Source of the DNA: Nemopilema nomurai
Lineage: Eukaryota; Cnidaria; Scyphozoa; Rhizostomeae; Rhizostomatidae
DNA length: 64,000 bases
Assembly (NCBI GenBank): GCA_003864495.1
Contig: ML133465.1
Span: forward strand, 186,001 to 250,000
Reading direction: 5' to 3'
Shown one piece after another: positions 21,748 through 31,148 of this stretch. The notes under the pieces were generated by a model. The model did not search any database and was not told where the DNA came from. It saw only the letters and a program-made list of their open reading frames with translations. Positions within the stretch are counted from its first letter, which is position 1; each line of letters begins with the position of its first letter. Position numbers and translations under genes: made by a program.

Positions 21748-24700
21748 ATGGTGTTGAAGGCAGAATTCTCTCATCTTTTTAAATACCCTTTTTGCCAAGT
21801 TGTCGATGCATATTTCAAAAAGGTACATGCTATATCTTTTTCATGATTCTGGCTTTTCCTTTTAACCCTAGAAGCACAAGTCATCGGGTTGTTTGTTCAA
21901 AGTATAAGGTTGTATGTACACTTTGATTTTCAGTAGCCACATTTAGTCAGATCTATTGGACTTTGTACTTTCTTTTCTGGTAAGTTTTAATCAGATTCTT
22001 GGGCGGCAAGTTGGTTACTCCTAAACAATTTTGCGTGTAAGATTTTTACATCACTTTGTCTTGTAATTGTTTATGCCAGGAAATTTTTGCAGCCACACTC
22101 AATTACCATTCAATATTAGGCCTGTGAAAAGTTGAACGCAGTGTGAAAGAATTTTCAAAGATCGTTTTATCATTTTCCATGCCAATAGCTCACCCCTTTA
22201 GTGGAGATAACCTATTTGCGAGATCTATTAACACTGCGGATTATCAACCACACCCAGTTTTAAAATGATTCCTTTTTCTTGGCTTCCAATCTCTATTTTT
22301 AGTTCGGCAAGTTAAAGTCTGTCAAGGATTTAATAAGTTGGTTGCTGGATTCTTCTCTATCGCAGTTATCATTGAACAAAGATCTTTTCCCTGCGATGAA
22401 GCCGTGACTAAAAGTTGGGACACCATGGTTTTTAAAAATTGCCTGCCATGGTTGAGCAGTGAAATTACCACATGGTTAATTATGTTAGAACTACAAATTT
22501 CCAACCATCGCTTAACCATATCTATCATTTCAAAGTTTGACTTAGTCATAAATCTGGTTGAGCAATTATTTATTTATGTTGCAATTTATTTTGGGGTTAT
22601 TGTAAATTTTGAATTTGTCTTATTCTTTCAATGATTTCACTTTTGACCATGGACCATGGCATGGCCAGCATTTCCATTTTTAAGCCATGGTCTAACCACA
22701 GGTTAAAAAATGTTTTAAACCATATTTTTCGCCATCATATAGACATCTTGGTAATTTAATTAGGTTCAAGTAAGAGTTTCCAAACATATTTGAATTTTCA
22801 AAATACATATTAATTTTTATAGGCATTGCCTGGAAATTTGGATTGAAACATGGTTAAATCCTGTCACCCAGTCATGACCAAACTATGGCTACTTGACCAT
22901 GATCTAACCATGATTCAACCATGGTTTTAAATTACTAGGGAGCCATTGTCATGCCATACTTTTTGTAAGAAACAAGCAAACAATTTAATATACAACGGCT
23001 GGAAATGTTTAATCAATAAAAGTCCAACCATTGCTCATTCAAAAATGCCATGATGGCACTGTTCTAAGGAAATGCTGAAAGGTTAGCTGGGAACAACAAG
23101 AAACCAAACAGAAATATTTTACATAACACACTTGGGGTATCAAATGATGAAACATTTCCAACTTTAATTTGTAGGTTTTAGAAAGTGATAGTTAAAAGAA
23201 AAATCTTCATTTATGGCTTAAACATTATCCATATCTAAACCAAGATCAAAACTTTTCAAATAAAATGTTCTGCTGTTAAAGTATCTTTTTGCTAAATGAA
23301 ATTCTTGACCAAATGCAAGACAATTTTTCTACCAGGCTTTTTAGATACAGACAATTCAATGTCTGATGCACATTTACTAAAGATTTTATCATTGTTTGAT
23401 ACTATATTGTTTGTAACTAATGCGATACTACTTTTGGTATTCTTCATTATGAAGCCTGTTACTTCAAGAGTAAATATTTCTGGTGTACTTATGTTGATGC
23501 AATCAAGTGGAGAACACACTTTGAGAGGTGTCTAAATGTTTATTTCCTTCTTTTCTATCTTGTGTTATTCTTTGTAACTAAAAATTTCTGTTTTGTTTTT
23601 TTCTGTTTTCTTAAGACAAGGCTCTTTTCTATTATATAATATTTTGATTGCTACAAGCAACCTCTAAGCAAATTTTTTTCATTTGTTGTTGTTGCATTAT
23701 ATTTTGTTTGTCTTTTCTAATAGTATGAAGGTGGAAGAGATCCAAATGTACAGGGAATTACAGTGGACGAGCATTGGAAAGGTCAGATGATTGTTTAAAA
23801 CATTTTTACTTTGAATGCATCCCCCTTGCATGCTAGAAATTTGATGATATTAATTAGAATTTTGTGGTAGTCCATCACATGGCTTATCCCTGGAATTGAA
23901 CTGAGAATTATTGACTTTATGATCCAAAAACTGTTACTATTCTTACTGATACCTTCAAAGACATTGATCCCAGTTTTCACTCCATGTTTAGGCCAGAATG
24001 GATTGAAACACCTGAAATGCAAAAAGGCAATTGATTGATTGTTTATATTATGCATACAAATATATGGTGTTGTTTTCTTCACAAATGAAGTTAAGTTTTA
24101 ATGGATTTGGAAAAGATGGTTTCTGTTAAAAGCTCACGAAAAATGAATTAGTAATGAGTAGTAACCCTGGTGGAAACTAGGGGGTAAGATGGGGACTGCC
24201 ACCCTAGTGTCCCCCACTGTTACTGTTCTACCTGGACAACCCTGATTATGTTATCTTTTGATTGCTCACACCATATGTTCATTTGGTAACATTTTATTCT
24301 CATATTTGGGGAAATTTTTCAGTTTCTCATCAAATTTTTTATACTTTCTACACAAGTCATTCTTTATCCTTGCTCATTATGTATCTTTACCTTGAGCAAT
24401 AAATTATGCAAGGGATGTGGTGCGAGTGCTAAGCCTGCCTCCTTGTAGGTAGTCCACAGTTAACATCCCAATTCTTTGTAAATTTTGATTTGAATACTTT
24501 ATAGATGATGAGAAAGGAGTTGAATATTGGAGAAGATCTGGTAAATGTAACAATGTTTGTCCATGGTTTCTAAGAAGGGTAATTGGCTTTGACTGTTATA
24601 TGTTAAACTTGAATTTCTCCTCATATACGCGACACAAATGTTTTGTTGGTCTTCACTACCTTATCACTTTTGGTTACAATTGGGTAGCACCCTTGTGGAA

Positions 24701-27343
24701 AGAATTTTCCTCCTGTCAGCATTTGCCTTATGATTATATAAAATATATATAATTATACTTGTGATATAGAAATTTGTCTGTTGATATTTCCGTAGTACAG
24801 TGCTCGATACATTTGCATATAGAGCCTAACATAGCATAGAGTTGGATAAAATAAAACTACATGTTTTTTTTCTACAAGCCTGTTTCGTGAATAGCTCACT
24901 CTTCAGGAGATGTATATATTTATGACATATATCTATATATCATAAATATATATCAGTCAATGCTGGGAATGGCGTGCCTTGGCACACGCCTCCCATTCCT
25001 GAGGAATGCATTTCATCGCACGCGGCAAATAATCTGAACACTTCATTCTAGAGTAATCAATACTGCTCAACGTTGTGCTTTTATCATACCACAATGAAGT
25101 TTGGAGAATATTATAATTTCCTTAAGAGCAGGATAGTTGCCACTCTTTCGACCTTTAACACAAAATACAACAAGCTTGAACTTCACAGAGAACGTTGTTG
25201 TGATATGCTGACTCTCCAAACTTCTGTTTTATTCCCTTCCGATATTTATATAGACTGGTCGTAACACCCCAAGTACTTGGTTCTGCCTCCAGAACGCTGA
25301 TAAAAATTCAGTTTGCTCGACGGGCTTTGCTTTGTGAGTGAAAGTGATCCGACATTGTTAATATGGTCCTATTAATATGTTGTCTTATGTTTTCTTATGA
25401 TTAAGTTAGGTTCTCAACTCTATATCTTAACTCTATATACAGCTTTCTATGCTATTAAGTACTTGCACACCATTGCACGCCGGTAAGTAATTGCACACCA
25501 TTGCATGTCTTGGCACCACAAGGAGTGCGATTCATCGCACCCCTACCATTTTATTCCCAGCATTGCCTGTATATATGCATCATAAAGTGTTTCCTATCAA
25601 TATATTGCACTATATTGATAGGACTTTTGCTCAGTTTTGTATTCAAGTTAAGAAAAGTTTTCCTTTTTGTATCAGAGTTTGTCCTTGATCTAATTTTCTG
25701 AAATTCATTTTTAGTTTTTGGCGGACCCATCTGTATATTTTGTGGAAGAAGTTACTTTAGACAAAGTCAAAGAAAGTTTGATTTTACATACTCAGAACAT
25801 CAGTTACAGTAATTATATAGTTCTCGAAGAGAAAAGCGAATTCAGAAAGGCAGATTATAACCACAACTGGTAAAATAATTTCCTGTTTTTTACCTTACTC
25901 TAAATTAACAAAAGTGCCAGCTCTGAAATACAACTTCATGTTCTCTTTGAAATAAAGTTTTCAACTGTAACCTTGTTCATATTGAAAACTTTTTTAAATA
26001 TGGCTCTGTTTTATTTTAATTGTTTTGTCAATGGATAAGTTGAGTTGCCCCAAAAAAACTCTTCTGTCAACATTTTATTAGATCATTGAAATTTTAGTTG
26101 ACAAAACATGCTTTATTCCAATGTCTTAACTGCTATGTATGATATATTTAGATTGACCTATGGAAATGTTTTGATGGATCATTTCGAGAATTTTTTAATG
26201 TATTCTGTATATGTATATATATATATATATGTTTAAAGAATGTCTTGTCTGCAAAGTTGTTAATAAGCCACTGCTTAGTTAGGTTTTTATCAAAGGAGAA
26301 TTATTTTTTCACTTGAGGATATCACAAGGGTTTAGGAATACAAGGACTGGTTTTAGGGCCTTATGTTCTTTACTTTTATTACTTTTTCAATAGGACACAA
26401 TTTGTTCAGCAAGGGACCATTGATGCAAAGGGGCTTGGCAGTGTTAGCTCATTTGTTGAAAGATTTGCCAAATCATTTCTGGTGCAAGGGGGTACAAAAG
26501 TAAGTTTCCAATGACTTTTTTGTCTTGTATAGCTGAAAGGAAGATAATCACTGATATAGATTAGTTTACTGAAGTTGGGATAAAGCTCTGTTCTGTCTTT
26601 TGCAATATCCTAAATGACAGTCAAGGGTTAATTCAAGATTACTTGCAGAATACATAAAGTTTCGGCTAACAAGCTTGCTGGATAGACCTGTGTGAAATCT
26701 TTTTTTGTTTTTTTGACATCAAGATTGACATCTTTAAAAATCAGATTTCTCCTGTGCACTTGTAATCCAGAGTTTTCACTTGCAACAAGGTTATATGGTG
26801 GGCTATATTTTGGTGATGAGAAATGTAACCTGTTTAGCTAATATACCATATTCTGTCTATGAGGTTCTGTCTGTGAATATAATACACAGATTATGTCTGT
26901 GTCCATATTGAAAGAGACAACTCTGGATTATAAGTCCACTTTTGAAAATATAAAGCTAATATTGCTATGAAATTTTTAAAACATCTTATTGATGCATAAG
27001 ATCACCAAAATTGACACCTTAAGAAGAAAAATTTCCTTTTAGGCTAATGTAAATTTTACTTAATTTGCGAATTTGGAACTGGGGTCACTATTGAATTTTT
27101 TCGCAATCTCATGAATGCATAATTCTGGAACTTGTTGGAACCCTCTCTGAGACTTGCAGTTTTGTAGGCCATGCTTCTAAACTAAAAGATGCCAATAAGG
27201 CACTGTCTGAACCAGTAGTCTAGTGTTTTTGGTACCCGAGTGCATTAATCAATTAATGAACATTTGCAAAGTTGTTCACTAATTATGCTCTCTTGTAGGG
27301 TATTATCATCATGGAGGACATTCTTACCTCTAATGTCTGTTGA
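21748..27343 (+). CDS. PRELID2: PRELI/MSF1-domain protein, PRELID2-like, six exons, 170 aa
   Basis: Exons 21748-21822, 23724-23781, 24505-24578, 25715-25869, 26394-26499 and 27299-27343 join in phase, all with GT-AG introns. The product starts MVLKAEFSHLFKYPFCQVVD, the classic PRELI start (KYPF..V), continues with DPNVQGITVDEHW, CNNVCPWFLRRFLADPSVYF, YNHNWTQFVQQG and FAKSFLVQGGTK, and ends GIIIMEDILTSNVC. The NWT.F...G block, the FL.QG..K block and the GI.IME.LL end fit PRELID2 better than PRELID1, PRELID3 or SEC14L1. Human PRELID2 is a little longer (about 189 aa). PRELI proteins carry phospholipids across the mitochondrial intermembrane space; PRELID2's own cargo is not something I can read here. 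An out-of-frame ATG lies just upstream (21738). A second possible last exon lies at 27443-27490. Confidence 0.9.
22400..22940. repeat. Cluster of CCATGG / AACCATGGTT words in intron 1 of the PRELID2-like gene
   Basis: About a dozen copies of CCATGG, CATGGTTAA and TTAACCATG-type words on both strands occur in roughly 540 bp (for example near 22421, 22444, 22647-22665, 22686, 22850 and 22896-22935). They are not evenly spaced, so this is a motif cluster or a decayed palindromic repeat, not a regular tandem array. Confidence 0.6.
24650..24750. repeat. Dispersed repeat, inverted relative to the copy at 59450-59530
   Basis: TTGGGTAGCACCCTTGTGGA followed by GAAAATTTTCCTCC..CAGCATTTGCC-type sequence matches the reverse complement of 59455-59530 over about 70 bp. 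It sits in intron 3 of the PRELID2-like gene. Confidence 0.7.
24959..25567. mobile_element. About 610-bp TIR element (tips CAATGCTGGGAAT)
   Basis: The left tip CAATGCTGGGAATGG and the right tip CCATTTTATTCCCAGCATTG are inverted copies. Just inside both ends are related GTGCGATGAATCGCAC/TTTCATCGCACGCGG and CACACC/TGGCAC words. No transposase frame is seen. Lies in intron 3 of the PRELID2-like gene. Confidence 0.65.
26205..26231. repeat. (AT)n microsatellite
   Basis: A short TA dinucleotide run, TGTATATATATATATATATG-like, in intron 4 of the PRELID2-like gene. Confidence 0.85.
26751..26940. mobile_element. Short (about 190-bp) relative of the foldback element, in intron 5 of PRELID2-like gene
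   Basis: The ends GTGCACTTGTAATCCAGAGT and AACTCTGGATTATAAGTCC form TIRs. The body (26830-26905) has GCTAATATACCATATTCTGT and GAGGTTCTGTCT.TGAA, the same words as the TIR of the 3.2-kb element at 5698-8936. It is either a short member of the same family or a fused arm pair. Confidence 0.75.
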
Positions 27344-27442
27344 TAACACTTCACAAACTATCTTTCAAATACACGAACACACACCCTTCCATGCCTTTTG
27401 TAGCATTTTTCAAGTTTTAAGGCATTTTCTACAATCTTTCAG

Positions 27443-27490
27443 AGTGTTAGCATCATGGAGGAGCTCTTGACATCTCATTTTGCATGCTAG
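27443..27490 (+). CDS. PRELID2: Alternative last exon (6b) of the PRELID2-like gene
   Basis: After a good acceptor (ACAATCTTTCAG), the frame reads SVSIMEELLTSHFAC-stop, parallel to GIIIMEDILTSNVC-stop in the exon at 27299-27343. Both exons take the same incoming phase (0). This looks like a duplicated terminal exon giving two C-termini of 170 and 171 aa. The LL pair in IMEELL is closer to the usual IME.LL than the first copy. Confidence 0.7.
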   Translation, partial: SVSIMEELLTSHFAC

Positions 27491-29451
27491 GCTTTCAAAT
27501 AGCCAAGCAGCATGAATGAGAATTCAGGTCCTATGGGGTTTCCGCCATTGGCTAAGTATAGAATATTTATCACATTGGTCAATGCATTCATGTTTTTAAT
27601 GTCTATGAAAGTCTACCCATTTGCAAAGCATTGTCCTTGGTATCTAAAGCAAAGCCCTTTAGTAGCAACAAGTTGTATCACCAGCATCAACTGATATCAG
27701 CCCATTTTTCAGTAAACAATTATTGCTAGTTCCCTTGTCATTATTTTTATTGGTTGAACTTACAAATGGGTATCAACCTACCTGTATCTGCTAATGCCGA
27801 AAACTTTAAGATTCTTATAAGCACCCCAAATATACAAAACTGCATGGTTTGCTAGAAGCATTATGCAGATACATGTTTTCAAGAAACTTAATGCCCTTTA
27901 AGTTAAACACTTTGCCCTTTAAGTTAAACACTTTAATGTTTCATGGCTTTAATGTCATAAAGGTGTTTATTAACAGTGACATTAGAACCAGGGGGCGAGA
28001 TAGGTCATGGCCCCCCACCCCACCTTCTGGCAATTTTGCAAAATTGCCCATTCTAAACCCAATATTGTCTCTGTTAGACCTAAAAGCGGCTTTTCCAAAT
28101 ACAGAAGAGGAATAGTTGTGCTCTCTGTCCCTATTTGTTAATGTTTGCTCACATGCTCTCCTCTAGCATTGAATTAGAGTATGAAATTATCAAAATTGAT
28201 ATTGTAATCTTTGTGCTTAAAAGGTCCCCTTTGTATTAATCATTTTAGTTCAGGACGTGTTTTAGTTCAGCCTATTTTAGAATAATTTTTTCAATTTTCC
28301 CAATACTGAATAGTACCATGTTAATGCAAGCTGGACTATACTTGAATCATTTCAGTCTTGAGTTGAATATAATTCGGTCATTAACAGCTACTGACGACTG
28401 TACTCGTAGTAAAATTGTTATCAATTATTTCTTATTTAAAGTATTAAAGTTACAGGCCTTTTCGTGAGATATAGCCAACACGAGTGGCCTAACGCTTGCG
28501 TAATCTCTCTTGCGCAAACGCTCTTGCGCGGCGATCGCTCAATGTAAACATATCTAATAAGCAATAATAAAAAATTATACCCTGTCTAAACGATATAGAT
28601 ATTTTGACAAGTCAGATGAACAATTCAGACAATTTGATGAGAAATTAAATGAATTTCTCCAATATGCAGTGAAATGTCACGGAGTTAACCAATAAACGAT
28701 TAAAAGCTCGTGTAATCAGGCATGCGACCGCCGCGTCAAACGAAAAGGCTTGAAAGTAGTGAATGTATTTAAAATATTTTAGCTCATAAATACATAAGAT
28801 TTTATTAGAAAGGGGCAATAATAATAATGCCACCATATTCAGTATAGTAGTTTTCAGCAAGTAAGCTCGTCAGAAAAGTCTGTTCCCCCCTTTAAGTATC
28901 TCAACATCCTTCAAGATACTTCTAAAGTTTCTACGAAATGCAAGACACAATGTATACTGGACGCATAATTCCGATCATCTATACACTATAACGCATGTTT
29001 TCTAAAACAATGGAGTCAAAAGGAAGAACTTTGAATAGATATCTTGGAATCCAGGATTCTTAATACGAATGTATGTTCATTAACACGATGGGTATTCATA
29101 AATACTACATACATTTGTACCATTCATCTTTGAAACTGTTAAAGTTGACTTCTTTGGTTGATCAGGTAACTCTTCTAGATTTTCAACTTTAATTAAATCC
29201 CACTTCATTCAAGAAATTTATTTCATAATCCATGTTTTTCTAAACTTTTTTTTCTTTCAAATTATTTCTGTTAACAAATTGCTGACGCTGGTAGTTTTCG
29301 TATTGCTTAGGAGTATTTCTAATGGCCTGTAAGGACACGTCATCACCAGTTTCTGAATGGCATGTGGAAACTGGAGACACCGAGACGCAGGGAGCGAAAA
29401 AGTGCACTTTTTGTTCACGAAGCGCCCTATCGTCCTCGTGGTAAAAACCCA

Positions 29452-29834
29452 TACCGTAAATCCTCGAATTAGCCACCTTTTTTATTTTTGATATTTTTGG
29501 ATGGGGGCTTATTCGCGGGGGGTTAATCGAGAGGGGGGGCTTATAAAATTTTTGGAACATGCCACATAAAAATATAATTTTTGAAATTCCTTACTTTTCA
29601 TAATTTAAAAAATAGCCTAAGTATAGGTTAAAATTTGATTAAATTATTAATAAAAATATAAATTTTTATGGTAATTCACTAAAATGCCAAAGGCAACCTC
29701 AGGAGTCAAAAATCAACAAATCGAGGGGGCTTATTCGAGGGGGGGCTTATTGAAAATTTGTAGTTCTAGGGTAGGGGCTTATTTGAGGGGGGACTTTTTC
29801 GTGGGGGAGGGGGCTGAATCGAAGATTTACGGTA
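29452..29834. mobile_element. 383-bp TIR element (tips TACCGTAAATC) with G-rich subterminal repeats
   Basis: Left TACCGTAAATCCTCGAATTA and right TGAATCGAAGATTTACGGTA are inverted copies. Inside both ends lie runs of GGGGGGCTTATTCGAGGGGG. TA at both tips could be a TA target duplication as in Tc1/mariner-type elements, but it could equally be part of the TIR. No coding capacity. Related one-ended pieces occur at 3620-3763 and 61975-62077. Confidence 0.75.
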
Positions 29835-30945
29835 TCAATAAAATATGTTTATCGTCACAGAACTACCAATGTATTTATTTTGCAAAATGCTGCAATCCTG
29901 TTACTGGATTCGGGAAAACATTGTATACTTTTGGCTACATCAAAGAAATCCTTTCCTGTCTTTCTTTGCATACTTTGTGATTACAGATCTTCCTAAATTT
30001 ACATCAGATCTTCCTTAATATCATGACCATGTACATACACTATTCTACTTGGGTTGCTGATTCTCTACTTGGAAGAAAAAACTGTCTCGTACTAAATCTG
30101 TTGTGGAACTAATAAGCGGAGACAATACCAGTTCCAACAGACCAACTGGCCTTAAGTTAACAGAATTTTAATAAGGCTTTAAAAATTTGAGTTGATTTGC
30201 AAGTTCTCTGATATATGACTGGCCAACAATATTTTGGAATTTGAAAATTGTAGTTCTATGGCCAAAAGCAATATTGCCCTACGTGGCTTTTGGTTGTATC
30301 ACATTCACTTGATTTCACTTGAATAGTTTTATTCTCGTTTCATAGAGTTCTGAAGTTGAAACAATCACCCATCATCATTTGCAATATTTTCTGCTTACTC
30401 ACTCTAAAATTCGATGCATATGAAAATGCCCTTCTTGTATAAAACTGTCCTCGGAGTTTGATACAGCCCACGACCCTTCTCATCACCCCCCCCCCCCCCC
30501 TACCAATTTCAATATGCTTCCTTTGTTCTTGAGGGGCATGCTACTGTACAGCTCATACTCCAACCTCTTTTCAAACTCATAACTCACTAGGGAATGAGAA
30601 GCCAAGACAAAACAAATGTTCTGTATCGTAACTAAATGTTTGATTACAATAAAGGCGATGTTTAATGGTTGCGATGATAGTATTGGCTTTGGCAACCTAT
30701 TTTCCCTGTAATAAATGGGGGCTGGAATGCAGTCAGGGTGGAAGAGAATAAGAATATATATGAAGGAGAATTTGAATAAAGGGAAGGTTAGACAAATGCA
30801 TAGCATAAATCCAGCTATTTGCAAACCAAACTGATAACAACCATAATTTTCTGTCTTGGTGTGTTTTCTAAATAATCATCTAGTTCTGTCGATTTTGCAA
30901 TACTACTGCCATGCACCTGATGGCTTGTAGACAAAATAAGGCCCG

Positions 30946-31012
30946 ATACCAAAGGTATACTCTCAAGCCTATACAAAGGTATACTCTCCAGCCTATACAA
31001 AGGTATACACCT
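30946..31012. repeat. 24-bp tandem repeat, 2.7 copies
   Basis: Unit ATACAAAGGTATACTCTCCA followed by GCCT, with one or two changes per copy. Lies just 3' of the MANSC gene. Confidence 0.9.
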
Positions 31013-31148
31013 AATCTACACAAATGTAAAAGAACTGAGTGATTGCGTAACGAAATGTCAAAACCCAATTTTAATGTATTTTACAATAACGAAAGTTTGC
31101 ACGTCGACGAACTGGTTTTCGTGCTCGTTTTCAAGTCTTGAAAAACCA

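Larger units (their letters stand above)
27491..31148. other. Intergenic region between the PRELID2-like and MANSC genes, no gene seen
   Basis: No supportable exon. It contains a 22-bp direct repeat (27891-27935, TGCCCTTTAAGTTAAACACT), a 20-bp perfect palindrome (28029-28048), the TACCGTAAATC element (29452-29834), a run of 15 C (30486-30500) and a 24-bp tandem repeat (30946-31012). Confidence 0.5.

Noticed and set aside
22338..22634. 98-aa frame in PRELID2 intron 1
   Set aside because: Overlaps the CCATGG motif cluster and lies inside an intron with well-supported exon joins on both sides.
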